NCBI GenBank assembly: GCA_963770245.1
Contig: CAVYOX010000010.1
Span: 613,468-677,467 of the forward strand
Direction: 5' to 3'
Length of the DNA stretch: 64,000 nt
DNA from: PALSA-270 sp963770245
Lineage (GTDB): Bacteria; Acidobacteriota; Terriglobia; Terriglobales; Acidobacteriaceae
The notes beneath the pieces were generated by a model. It made no database searches. It was not told the origin of the DNA and saw nothing but the letters and a program-made list of their open reading frames with translations. Shown piece after piece: positions 47,760 through 57,801 of this stretch (the first letter of the stretch is position 1; every line of letters begins with the position of its first letter). A program made the translations under genes and the position numbers.

Positions 47760-48273
47760 GCAACCGATCCCCGGCGGAAATGGCGGCTATGAGCACGAAG
47801 ACGTGGGAGCCAGGGCCGTGTTCGGCTTTTTGCTGGGCTTGGCAGTGCTTGTGGTGGGGGTCTATTTCGCCGCGCAAGCCGTCTACGGGTCTCTCGAGAA
47901 ATATAGCCAGGCGCACCAGCCGCAGCAGAATCCGTTGAAACAGAAAGCGGAGACCAACACCCGGGATACTGACACGGGGAAGGTGCGGGAGAAAATCAAG
48001 GAGGCTTTTCCGGAGCCGCGTTTGGAAACCGATGAGCGCAATGAGCTCGCCGAGCCTCGCAGGGAGGAGGAAGAACATCTGAATAGCTACGGGTGGGTCG
48101 ATCAGCCTGCGGGTAGGGTGCACATCCCGATCGACCGGGCCATCCAGCTGGTAGCCGAGCGCGGGTTGGCGGTCCGGCCGCAGAGCGCGGTGAGCCCAAA
48201 AGATGCGGCGAGTCAAGGAAAAGAAACCGCCAAGGCCGCAAAGCAGCCGGGGAAGCAATCGGGAAAGCAATAG
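47752..48273 (+). CDS. Single-span membrane protein of the ACIII/oxidase operon, unknown function
   Basis: A 173-residue protein: one transmembrane helix (VFGFLLGLAVLVVGVYFAAQAVYG, residues about 22-45), a charged linker and the segment YGWVDQPAGRVHIPIDRAIQLVAERGL, which recurs in operons of this kind. The tail is Lys/Ala-rich. It might be an ACIII or oxidase accessory subunit (ActG-like), by position only. GGAG lies 7 nt before ATG 47752. Confidence 0.75.
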   Translation: MSEQPIPGGNGGYEHEDVGARAVFGFLLGLAVLVVGVYFAAQAVYGSLEKYSQAHQPQQNPLKQKAETNTRDTDTGKVREKIKEAFPEPRLETDERNELAEPRREEEEHLNSYGWVDQPAGRVHIPIDRAIQLVAERGLAVRPQSAVSPKDAASQGKETAKAAKQPGKQSGKQ

Positions 48274-48301
48274 CGCTCGCGGATTAGGTGTGGCGTAGAA
48301 C

Positions 48302-49189
48302 ATGTCTCATAGAACGAAGATCAATTCGAAGTGGCTCTTGCTTTTCGGGGCTCTGCTCTTGTCAGTTCCCGCCTGGGGCCAGGACATGAACCAACCCGTG
48401 ACCCAGGGCGTGCTGTCGCCGCCAGCCAACGTTCGGCCACCGGGATTGCAGAACGTGGGCATTGCGCAGCGCCTCAATCAGCAGGTTCCGCTGGACCTGG
48501 CATTTCGCGATGAGACGGGCAAAGCGGTCCGGCTGGCCGACTATTTCGGGCAGAAGCCGGTGATCTTAAACCTGGTGTATTACAACTGTCCCATGCTGTG
48601 CAGCCAAGTGCTCATCGGCCTGACCGGCGCCCTGAAAGTCCTGAAGTTCGACGTGGGCAATCAGTTCAACGTGCTCACCGTGAGCTTCAATCCGCGGGAA
48701 ACACCCGATCTCGCTCGCGCGACCAAGGCCGACTATGTGAAGCGCTACGGGCGCGCGGGCGCGGCCGAGGGCTGGCATTTCCTGACTGGACCCGAGGAAT
48801 CCATCACGGCGCTTACGCAGGCGGTCGGCTTCCAATATCAATACGACGCCAAGACCAACCAGTATGCGCATGCCACGGCCATTGTGTTGCTGACCCCCGA
48901 CGGACGCGTCGCGCAGTACTACTACGGCGTAGAGTTCGCGCCCAAGGACCTGCGCCTGGGGCTCATCCAGGCTTCGAGCGGCAAAATCGGCAATCTGGTG
49001 GATGAGGTTTTGTTGTACTGCTACCACTATGATCCGGCGGCTGGAAGATACGGGGCCGTGATCGCCAGAATTCTGAAGCTTTCGGGAATTGTGACCATCC
49101 TCGTGCTCGGCGGGATGGTGTTGATCTTATCCCGCATCGGAAACGGGCCACGCGGCAAAGAGCGGAACAGGGCGCATCGCTATGTTTGA
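48302..49189 (+). CDS. SCO1/SenC copper chaperone
   Basis: A 295-residue exported SCO protein. A signal peptide (LLLFGALLLSVPAWGQ) leads to a thioredoxin fold with the copper-binding CxxxC in YYNCPMLCSQVL and the His in QYAHATAIVLLTP. A C-terminal transmembrane helix (LKLSGIVTILVLGGMVLILS) anchors it. It delivers copper to the CuA site of the downstream CoxB. The end overlaps coxB by 8 bp. Confidence 0.93.
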   Translation: MSHRTKINSKWLLLFGALLLSVPAWGQDMNQPVTQGVLSPPANVRPPGLQNVGIAQRLNQQVPLDLAFRDETGKAVRLADYFGQKPVILNLVYYNCPMLCSQVLIGLTGALKVLKFDVGNQFNVLTVSFNPRETPDLARATKADYVKRYGRAGAAEGWHFLTGPEESITALTQAVGFQYQYDAKTNQYAHATAIVLLTPDGRVAQYYYGVEFAPKDLRLGLIQASSGKIGNLVDEVLLYCYHYDPAAGRYGAVIARILKLSGIVTILVLGGMVLILSRIGNGPRGKERNRAHRYV

Positions 49190-50168
49190 TAATTTTCCAC
49201 TTTGGCCGCAGCAGGCCTCGGCGGGCGCCGCCAATGTTGACGCACTCTACGTTTTTCTGTTGCTGTTGTCCGCCTTCATGTGTGTTGCCATTTTCAGCCT
49301 GATCCTGACCTTCGCGGTGAAGTACCAACGCCGTCCGGGCGTTGCAGCCGAGCAAATCGAAGGCTCCACCTCCCTCGAAGTGACTTGGTCCGTGATTCCC
49401 ATGATCATCTTTTTGTTCATTTTTGCCTGGGGCGCTTTCATCTATTTTCAGGAGCGTACGCCTCCTCAGGGGGCGGCCGAAGTCTATGTGGTGGCAAAAC
49501 AATGGATGTGGAAGGTGCAGCATGAGGAAGGCCAGCGCGAGATCAATGAACTGCATGTGCCGGTGGGCCGCGATGTCAAGCTGGTCATGACTTCGCAGGA
49601 CGCGATCCACAGCTTTTACGTCCCGGCGTTCCGCATCAAGCAGGATGTGCTCCCCGGCCGCTACACCACTGCCTGGTTCCGTGCCACCAAGCCAGGTACC
49701 TATCAGCTGTTCTGCGCGCAGTATTGCGGTACCTCGCACTCCGGCATGATCGGGCAGATTGTGGTGCTGGAGCCGGCGGACTATCAGGCATGGCTCGGCG
49801 GAGGACCCGCGGTGCTCCTGGCGGTGAGCGGCGAGAAACTGTTCTCTGACATGGGCTGCGTCACTTGTCACCGCTCTGACGCCCAGGGCCGCGGGCCGAC
49901 CCTGGTGGGAGTGTTTGGCAAGCCCGTCGCTCTCGAAGATGGGCGAACCCTGACCGCGGATGAAAACTACATTCGCCAGTGCATTTTGAACTCGAGGGGG
50001 CAAGTCGTGAAGGGCTTTCCGGCCATCATGCCGGTGTTCCAGGGACTGCTCAGTGAAGACCAGGTCAATTCGCTGGTTGCCTATATCAAGTCCTTGGCTA
50101 CGCCACAACCTGGACCAACGATGAAGACTGCCTCCATTACCCCTCAACCGGAAGCGAAGGTGCAATAG
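49182..50168 (+). CDS. coxB: Cytochrome c oxidase subunit II with C-terminal cytochrome c domain
   Basis: A 328-residue caa3-type subunit II. Two N-terminal transmembrane helices (about 20-45 and 65-88) precede the cupredoxin domain. The CuA loop reads CAQYCGTSHSGM (177-188), with Gln where many enzymes have Glu. A cytochrome c domain follows with CVTCH (226-230) and a likely Met ligand in AIMPVF. The direct fusion fits an electron path from ActE. Confidence 0.95.
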   Translation: MFDNFPLWPQQASAGAANVDALYVFLLLLSAFMCVAIFSLILTFAVKYQRRPGVAAEQIEGSTSLEVTWSVIPMIIFLFIFAWGAFIYFQERTPPQGAAEVYVVAKQWMWKVQHEEGQREINELHVPVGRDVKLVMTSQDAIHSFYVPAFRIKQDVLPGRYTTAWFRATKPGTYQLFCAQYCGTSHSGMIGQIVVLEPADYQAWLGGGPAVLLAVSGEKLFSDMGCVTCHRSDAQGRGPTLVGVFGKPVALEDGRTLTADENYIRQCILNSRGQVVKGFPAIMPVFQGLLSEDQVNSLVAYIKSLATPQPGPTMKTASITPQPEAKVQ

Positions 50169-50170
50169 TC

Positions 50171-51794
50171 ATGGCCACCGCAGCACTCACGCACGAACGC
50201 GAGAACTATCTGAACCAGGACTATGGCATCCGGTCGTGGCTATTGACCGTGGACCACAAGCGCATCGCCCTGCTGTACCTGATGTCGATCACTTTCTTCT
50301 TCTTTATTGGGGGATTCTTCGCCCTGTTGATCCGGCTGGAACTGCTCACTCCGGCGGGCGACCTGGTGCAGGCGGATACCTACAACAAGCTGTTCACCAT
50401 GCATGGCCAGATCATGGTGTTCTTCTTTCTCATCCCGTCCATCCCGGCTGTGCTCGGAAACTTCCTGGTCCCCTTGATGGTGGGTGCCAAAGACCTGGCC
50501 TTCCCGCGCCTCAATCTGCTGAGCTGGTACCTGTACATTATCGCGGGCGGACTCTACCTGCACTGCCTTTTAACTGGCGGCGTGGACACCGGCTGGACCT
50601 TCTACACGCCCTTCAGCACCGCCTTCAGCAACACCCGGGTCATTGAGGCCGGCCTTGCCATCTTCATTGTCGGCTTCTCGTCGATCCTCACCGGGCTGAA
50701 CTTTGTGGTCACGATTCACCGCATGCGCGCGCCCGGCATGACCTGGTCGCGGCTGCCGCTGTTCCTCTGGTCGATTTACGCCACCAGCATCATTTTCCTG
50801 CTGGGCACTCCGGTGCTGGCGATTACCCTGGTGCTGGTGGTTCTGGAACGCGCTTTCCATCTCGGAATCTTCGATCCCGCCCTGGGGGGTGATCCCCTGC
50901 TCTTCCAGCATTTATTCTGGTTCTACTCGCATCCCGCGGTTTACATCATGATTCTGCCCTCGATGGGCGTGATTACCGAGATTGTGCCCTGCTTCTCGCG
51001 CAAGCGAGTTTTCGGCTACAAATTCGTGGCCATGGCCAGCATCATGATCGCGGTGGTCGGCTTTTTGGTCTGGGCGCACCACATGTTCGTGGCCGGCATT
51101 TCACTCTATTCGGCGCTGGTATTCTCGCTGCTCAGCTACCTGGTTGCCGTCCCTTCCGCCATTAAAGTATTCAACTGGACCGCGACCATGTACAAGGGCT
51201 CCATTACCTTTTCCACCCCCATGCTCTATGCCTTTGGTTTCATCGGGCTGTTCACCATGGGGGGGTTGACCGGCTTGTTCCTGGCAGCGCTCGGAATCGA
51301 TGTCCATGTGCATGACACCTACTTCGTCATTGCCCACTTCCACTACATCATGGTGGGGGGTGCGGTTATGGGCTACCTGGCGGGAATGCACTTCTGGTGG
51401 CCGAAGATTTCCGGGCGAATGTATCCCGAAGGATGGGGCAAGCTGGCAGCGCTGATCGTATTCCTGGGTTTCAACCTCACGTTCTTTCCCCAGTTCATCC
51501 TGGGCTACCTGGGGATGCCGCGCCGCTACTGGCAGTACCCGCCGCAGTACCAGGTACTGAACGTGCTTTCGACCGCCGGGTCAACCGTTTTGGCCGTCGG
51601 ATATCTTATGCCGATGGTGTATTTCTTGTGGTCGATGCGGTACGGCAAAGTGGCTCCTGACAATCCATGGGGAGCTTCGGGATTGGAATGGATGACCAGT
51701 TCTCCGCCGCCCACATACAACTTCGAGGAAACCCCCGAAGTCACCTGGGAAGCCTACGACTATGCCAATATCCCGGCCCCCGGGGAGGTGCCCG

Positions 51795-51805
<11 letters not shown>
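50171..51805 (+). CDS. coxA: Cytochrome c oxidase subunit I (A2-type heme-copper oxidase)
   Basis: A 544-residue catalytic subunit with twelve transmembrane helices. Heme and CuB ligands are in FTMHGQIMVFFFLIP, WFYSHPAVYIMILPSMG, WAHHMFVAG and HDTYFVIAHFHYIMVGG. The helix VI motif FYSHPAV (about 250) has Tyr-Ser and lacks the Glu found in A1 enzymes, the hallmark of the A2 subfamily. It reduces oxygen to water and pumps protons. Confidence 0.95.
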
Positions 51806-52486
<681 letters not shown>

Positions 52487-52490
<4 letters not shown>

Positions 52491-52786
52491 GCGCCCCCAT
52501 GTCGGAACACATTCTGCCCATTCGACTGTATGTAACCATCTGGGCCGCCCTGCTCTGCCTGACCGTGATTACCGCGGCCGTGGCCTTTGTCGACCTGGGA
52601 GCGCTCAACACGGTGCTCGCGCTCGTGATTGCGAGCGTCAAGGCGCTCCTGGTGGTGCTGTTTTTCATGCATGTGAAGTACACGAGCGAGAAGATGACCA
52701 AGGTTGTTTTCGTGGCCGCGATTTTCTGGCTGCTGATCTTGCTGACGCTGAGCCTGGCCGACTATACGACTCGCCTGTGGAGCTAG
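52487..52786 (+). CDS. coxD: Cytochrome c oxidase subunit IV
   Basis: A 99-residue three-helix protein of the prokaryotic COX4/CtaF family (LYVTIWAALLCLTVITAAVAFVDLG, LVIASVKALLVVLFFMHVKYT, VVFVAAIFWLLILLTLSLADY). Last gene of the operon; a short GGCG/CGCC hairpin followed by GTCGTTTTG overlaps its stop and may end transcription. Confidence 0.9.
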
Positions 52787-52855
52787 GCGGAAGCGCCGTC
52801 GTTTTGTGCTGATTTGCGGTATACTCCCGCAGCAAACTGCGCCGCGAGGTGACCT

Positions 52856-53485
52856 ATGGCATTCTGCAACTCCTGTGGCAGCAACGTGGAAACCGGAGCC
52901 AGATTTTGTCCGAAATGCGGCGCCCCGGCCGCGCCCGCCGTCCCCTCCTCGCCGGTCTCTCTGCCTCCCGCCCCGCCCGCCAAGAGCAGCAGCGCGCTCA
53001 AGATCATTCTGATCGTGGTGGCGGCGATCGTCGTCCTCGGCATCGCGGGAATGGGGACTTTTGCCTTCGTCATCCACCGCATCGTGACCCGAAGCCGTGT
53101 GGAGACCATGAAAGACGGTAGCGTGAAAGTGGATTCGCCTTTCGGCACGGTTGAAAGCACGCAAGACCCGAACCAGGCGGCCCGCAATGTGGGCGTGGAC
53201 CCCTACCCCGGGGCGACGCTGATGAGGAACGGATCGGCCAGCGTCGCTTTCGGAAACATCCACTCGGCGACCGCCGAGTTTGAGACCGACGACCCGGTGG
53301 CGAGTGTGGCCGCATTCTATGGGTCAAAATTTCCCGCCGCGAACGTTACCACGTCGGGAGAACGCACCACCATCCTCGCCGGCGAGAAGGGCAATATGAC
53401 CACCATCGTCATCGAGCCGCAAGGGGGGAAGACCCGGATCCACGTTGCGAAGATCACGGGCAAGTCGATGAGCTCCTCGAACTGA
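52856..53485 (+). CDS. Zinc-ribbon membrane protein of unknown function
   Basis: A 209-residue protein. The N-terminus is a zinc ribbon (CNSCGSNVETGARFCPKCG), followed by a Pro/Ala linker, one transmembrane helix (LKIILIVVAAIVVLGIAGMGTFAFVI) and a beta-rich domain with PYPGATLMRNGSASVAFGNI. The topology would place the ribbon in the cytoplasm. GAGGTG is 5 nt before the ATG. Confidence 0.8.
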   Translation: MAFCNSCGSNVETGARFCPKCGAPAAPAVPSSPVSLPPAPPAKSSSALKIILIVVAAIVVLGIAGMGTFAFVIHRIVTRSRVETMKDGSVKVDSPFGTVESTQDPNQAARNVGVDPYPGATLMRNGSASVAFGNIHSATAEFETDDPVASVAAFYGSKFPAANVTTSGERTTILAGEKGNMTTIVIEPQGGKTRIHVAKITGKSMSSSN

Positions 53486-53596
53486 CGCGAGCGCTGGCTG
53501 GTTGCCCCCGGCCGGCGACCCGAATGCAGGCTGCCGCCTGGCGGTCGATCGCCGAAGGCGCATCGTGGCGCCGCCCGCATCGAACACATCATCCTT

Positions 53597-56542
53597 ATGG
53601 CTTCTTCCTCATCCCCGGAGCAGTTTGCCGCGCGCGCCAACGCCGCCAAGTCCGCCGTGATCGATCGGGCTGCGCTCGGGGATGCGCTCCGCCGCCAGGT
53701 TCGCGGCGAAGTCCGTTTCGACGACGGCAGCCGCGCGCTCTACGCCACCGACGGATCGAACTACCGCCAGGTCCCGATCGGAGTGGTTCTCCCCCGCGAT
53801 GTCGACGATGTCCTCGCGGCGGTTTCGATCGCCCGTCAATATGGCGCCCCCATCCTCTGCCGCGGCGGAGGCACTTCGCTCGCCGGACAGTGCTGCAATG
53901 TGGCCGTGGTTTTGGATTTCTCGAAGTACATGGCCGCGATCCTCGAGATCGACCCGCAGCGCCGCATCGCCCGGGTTCAGCCCGGAGTGGTGCTCGATGA
54001 CTTGCGCAACGCGGCCGAGCGTCACCACCTGACGTTTGCTCCCGATCCCGCCACCCACAGCCGCTGCACGCTCGGGGGCATGATTGGCAACAACTCCTGC
54101 GGCGTGCATTCGATCATGGCCGGCAAGACCGACGACAACATCGAGGAGCTGGATGTCCTGACCTATGACGGCCTGCGGATGAAGGTAGGCCGGACGAGCG
54201 ACCGGGAGCTCGACTCGATTGTCGGCCAGCATGGCCGCCGCGGCGAAATCTATTCCGGGCTGAAGTTCATCGCCGACCATTATGGCCGCCTGGTGCGCGA
54301 ACACTACCCGGCGATTCCGCGGCGCGTTTCCGGATATAACCTCGATCGCCTGCTGCCCGAAAACGGTTTCCAGGTGGCGCAGGCGCTCGTCGGGTCTGAA
54401 GGCACCTGCGTCACCGTGCTCGAAGCCACCTGCCGACTGGTCGAGAGTCCTCCGGAGCGCGTGCTGCTGGTGATTGCCTATCCTGATGTCTACCAGAGCG
54501 CCGATCACGTGCCCGAGGTGATGGCCCACGGCCCGATCGGGCTCGAGGGTTTTGATGATCTCTACGTCGAATATTGCCGGCGTAAGCGAGTCCTTCTGGA
54601 GGGACTGGCTCTGTTGCCGGCGGGCGGCGGGTGGCTGCTGGCGGAGTTTGGTGGCGAGACCCGAGCCGACGCGGAAGCTCAGGCTGGTCGTCTGGTGGCC
54701 GCCCTCGGAAGGAGTCCCCATCCCCCGAATATGCATTTGCTCACCGACCAGCGGCAGGCCAAACAAGTCTGGGAGGTTCGCGAGTCGGCCTTGGGCGTGG
54801 TCTCCCATGTTCCGGGAGAATCCTGGAAATGGGAAGGTTGGGAAGACGCCGCGGTATCGCCCGAAAAGCTGGGAGAGTATTTGCGCGGCTTTCGCGGCCT
54901 GATGGACCGCCACCAGTATCGCGGCCCGCTCTATGGGCACTTCGGGCACGCTTGCGTCCACGTGCGCATCGATTTCGATCTGGAAAGCGCGGAAGGCATC
55001 CGTCGGTTTCGCCGGTTTCTGGAAGAAGCGGCGGACCTCGTGGTTGGCTACGGCGGATCGCTCTCCGGGGAGCATGGCGACGGGCAGGCGCGGGCGGAAC
55101 TCTATCCCCGCATGTTCGGCCCCGAACTGGTGCAGGCTTTCCGCGAGTTCAAAGTGCTTTGGGATCCGGAGTGGAGGATGAACCCAGGAAAAGTCGTCGA
55201 GCCCTACAAACTGGACGAGAACCTGCGTTTGGGCGCCGGCTACCGCCCCTGGGAGCCGAAGACGCATTTCCAGTTTCCCGAAGACCACGGCAGTCTGGCG
55301 CACGCCACCCTGCGCTGCGTGGGAGTGGGGAAATGCCGCGAGTCCGCAGGCGGGGTGATGTGTCCGAGCTACCGCGCGACCCGCGAGGAGGAGCATTCGA
55401 CCCGCGGCCGGGCGCATCTGCTCTGGGAGATGACCAAAGGCGACGTCATTCGCGACGGTTGGAGCGATGAGAGCGTCAAAAAGTCGCTCGATCTGTGCCT
55501 GGCCTGCAAGGGCTGCAAAAGCGACTGCCCGGTGGGCGTCGATGTAGCCACCTACAAGGCGGAGTTTCTTTCCCACTATTACGAAAAGCGCTGGCGGCCG
55601 CGCACCGCCTACGCCTTCGGGAATATTGACCGCTGGGCGCGCTTGGCCTCGAAGGCGCCGCGCCTGGTCAACCGGACCACGCAACTGCCCGGGCTGCGCT
55701 GGCTGGCCAAATGGCTGGCCGGGGTGTCGCAAAAGCGCCGGATTCCGGTCTTTGCGACCGAGACCTTCCGCAGCTGGTTTCGAAACAGGAAGAGGACGCC
55801 GGGGAATCGAGAGGCGTCGCCGGTTCTTTTGTGGCCGGACACCTTCAACAACTATTTCCTTCCCCACACCGCCAAAGCCGCGGTTCGGGTGCTCGAAGCC
55901 GCCGGATTCGAGGTGCGGCTGCCCCGGGAAACCTTGTGCTGCGGGCGTCCCTTGTATGACTTCGGCATGCTCGATCGCGCTCAGCGTCTGCTCCTCCGCA
56001 CCCTCGATTCCCTGGCGGTTGAAATTGACGCCGGGATTCCGCTCGTGGTCTTAGAACCAAGCTGCGCCGCGGTTTTCCGCGACGAGCTGATCAACCTGTT
56101 GCCCAAAAACGACCGGGCCCAGAGGCTATCCCGGCAGACCTTCCTGCTGAGCGAGTTTCTGGCCAGAGAAGCGCGGCATTTCCCCTTACCCCAGCTCGCC
56201 CGCCAGGCTCTCGTCCATGGCCATTGCCACCACAAATCGATCATGACCATGACCGCCGAGGAAGCGGTTCTGCGGGGAATGGGGATCGATTTCTACACCC
56301 CGGCCCCGGGCTGCTGCGGCATGGCCGGCGCCTTTGGCTTTGAAGCCGACAAGTACGAGCTCTCGGTCGCGATCGGGGATCTCGAGCTACTGCCCGCGGT
56401 TCGCCGGGCGGCGCCTGACTGTTTGGTGATCGCGGATGGCTTCAGTTGCCGGGAACAGATCGCGCAATCGGGGGGTCGGCAGGCGTTGCATCTCGCCGAA
56501 GTCATCCAGATGGCAATTCCCGGGTTGATTGTAAGTGATTGA
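53597..56542 (+). CDS. FAD-linked oxidase / iron-sulfur fusion, 2-hydroxyacid dehydrogenase-like
   Basis: A 981-residue fusion of a GlcD-type flavoprotein and a GlcF-type iron-sulfur protein, like YdiJ or bacterial D-lactate dehydrogenase. Residues about 45-190 bind FAD (CRGGGTSLAGQCCN, TLGGMIGNNSCGVHS), about 235-540 form the FAD-oxidase C domain (GHFGHACVHVRIDFDL, SGEHGDGQAR). The Fe-S part has CVGVGKCRESAGGVMCP, CLACKGCKSDCPVG (about 633) and two CCG-type blocks (LCCGRPLYDFGM and GCCGMAGAFGFE). The substrate is not decided (D-lactate, 2-hydroxyglutarate or glycolate). All motifs are intact. Confidence 0.9.
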   Translation: MASSSSPEQFAARANAAKSAVIDRAALGDALRRQVRGEVRFDDGSRALYATDGSNYRQVPIGVVLPRDVDDVLAAVSIARQYGAPILCRGGGTSLAGQCCNVAVVLDFSKYMAAILEIDPQRRIARVQPGVVLDDLRNAAERHHLTFAPDPATHSRCTLGGMIGNNSCGVHSIMAGKTDDNIEELDVLTYDGLRMKVGRTSDRELDSIVGQHGRRGEIYSGLKFIADHYGRLVREHYPAIPRRVSGYNLDRLLPENGFQVAQALVGSEGTCVTVLEATCRLVESPPERVLLVIAYPDVYQSADHVPEVMAHGPIGLEGFDDLYVEYCRRKRVLLEGLALLPAGGGWLLAEFGGETRADAEAQAGRLVAALGRSPHPPNMHLLTDQRQAKQVWEVRESALGVVSHVPGESWKWEGWEDAAVSPEKLGEYLRGFRGLMDRHQYRGPLYGHFGHACVHVRIDFDLESAEGIRRFRRFLEEAADLVVGYGGSLSGEHGDGQARAELYPRMFGPELVQAFREFKVLWDPEWRMNPGKVVEPYKLDENLRLGAGYRPWEPKTHFQFPEDHGSLAHATLRCVGVGKCRESAGGVMCPSYRATREEEHSTRGRAHLLWEMTKGDVIRDGWSDESVKKSLDLCLACKGCKSDCPVGVDVATYKAEFLSHYYEKRWRPRTAYAFGNIDRWARLASKAPRLVNRTTQLPGLRWLAKWLAGVSQKRRIPVFATETFRSWFRNRKRTPGNREASPVLLWPDTFNNYFLPHTAKAAVRVLEAAGFEVRLPRETLCCGRPLYDFGMLDRAQRLLLRTLDSLAVEIDAGIPLVVLEPSCAAVFRDELINLLPKNDRAQRLSRQTFLLSEFLAREARHFPLPQLARQALVHGHCHHKSIMTMTAEEAVLRGMGIDFYTPAPGCCGMAGAFGFEADKYELSVAIGDLELLPAVRRAAPDCLVIADGFSCREQIAQSGGRQALHLAEVIQMAIPGLIVSD

Positions 56543-56642
56543 TGATAAACATCTTATTATCGACTCGCCAGCCCGCCCCAATTCTGGGACAATAGAGGGA
56601 GCAGTTGGGGCTAGCCCCTCGCCCCACCCACCAGGTCACGCC

Positions 56643-57791
56643 ATGATCCAAGACACGCAGGACGCCCCGACCCTTGCTAAGGGACAACTCCAACTCGACC
56701 CGATGGCCGAGACTTCCCTGCACGGCTCGGTGCTGGTCCTCATCCAGTTCGACGTCTGCGAAGAAATCAAGCTCGACATGCTGCGCCAGATCGTCGGCGC
56801 CCAAACTCTCGAGCAGCCAAACTTCAAGCACCCGGCCCCGGGTTACGTCCGCTACCAGCGGCCCCCGGTGGTTGAGCCCATCGATCCCCTGGTCCTTGAG
56901 AGCGGCGAGCGGCTGCTCGGACAGATCAAGTACTACGACTACGGTGTCCTCAGCGTGGTCTTCGAGCTGCCTTTTTCGGGCGATTGGGACAGGCTCGTCG
57001 GTCTTGGAGGCCGCTGGGTCTGGGATGTGGACTTTGTGCGGCACGCCACCCGCATCGCCCAGGAGAGGCTCAAGCAGGCCGCACCGGCTCTGGTCAAACC
57101 CTATCCCGAGTGGCTGAGCGAAGACTATTTCATCTTCCATCTGCGGGAGGTGCGAGGCGCCCCCTCGGCTGAGGAGTTGTGCAGCTTGCGGGGGCCGCAG
57201 ATTGCGCAGATTGTGCGCGGCGAAACCGCGCAGCTGTCGGACGGCGAACGCAATGAAATTCTGCAGTCGCGGATCTCCTATTACCCGAACGACCTGGCGG
57301 TCATCGGTTGGAACGCCGCTTTTCTCTACGACAGCGCCGCCGGCGCCGAGACCGCGATTCAGTTGCTCGAGTACGCCAACTCGCAGCTGCTCGAGTTCCG
57401 CCACTACGACGATCTGCTGACCCGCCAGCTGGAGGGCGTGTATGACTTTTTAGACAAGGGAACCGGGGCCTTCGCCCGCTGGCGTCTGGCCCGCGCCGCC
57501 ACCAAGCTGCACACCGTGCTCCTCGACGTCACCGAACTCACCGAGCATGCCGACAACGCCATCAAGTTCTTGAGCGACATGTTCTCCGCCCGCTTGTACA
57601 AACTGGCGGCCGCCAAGGTCGGCGTCCCGGATTACAAAGATCTGGTCACCCAGAAGGTACAAACCGCCGAAGAGCTGTACCGCTTCATGATGGATCAGTT
57701 CAATCAGAGCCGCGCCTTCATCCTGGAATTGACCGTCGTCATCATTTTAGTAATCGAGCTGTTCTTCTTTTTCCGCGGCAAACCGTTCTAA
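56643..57791 (+). CDS. RMD1/YagE family protein (DUF155)
   Basis: A 382-residue protein with a DUF155 domain (about 90-330: YGVLSVVFELPF, DDLAVIGWNAAFLYDSAAG, LEFRHYDDLLTRQL) and a C-terminal helix (FILELTVVIILVIELFFFFRGKPF). The family includes yeast RMD1/RMD8 and mitochondrial RMND1; its function in bacteria is unknown. ATG 56643 is where coding begins to look real; the frame is open 36 codons earlier. It is 10 bp ahead of the SDR gene, so they form an operon. Confidence 0.83.
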   Translation: MIQDTQDAPTLAKGQLQLDPMAETSLHGSVLVLIQFDVCEEIKLDMLRQIVGAQTLEQPNFKHPAPGYVRYQRPPVVEPIDPLVLESGERLLGQIKYYDYGVLSVVFELPFSGDWDRLVGLGGRWVWDVDFVRHATRIAQERLKQAAPALVKPYPEWLSEDYFIFHLREVRGAPSAEELCSLRGPQIAQIVRGETAQLSDGERNEILQSRISYYPNDLAVIGWNAAFLYDSAAGAETAIQLLEYANSQLLEFRHYDDLLTRQLEGVYDFLDKGTGAFARWRLARAATKLHTVLLDVTELTEHADNAIKFLSDMFSARLYKLAAAKVGVPDYKDLVTQKVQTAEELYRFMMDQFNQSRAFILELTVVIILVIELFFFFRGKPF

Positions 57792-57801
57792 GGGGATTCC
57801 G

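Noticed and set aside
53609..55867. A 752-codon minus-strand ORF antisense to the FAD/Fe-S gene
   Set aside because: Long antisense ORFs are expected in GC-rich genes with strong third-position bias; the product has no recognisable domain.
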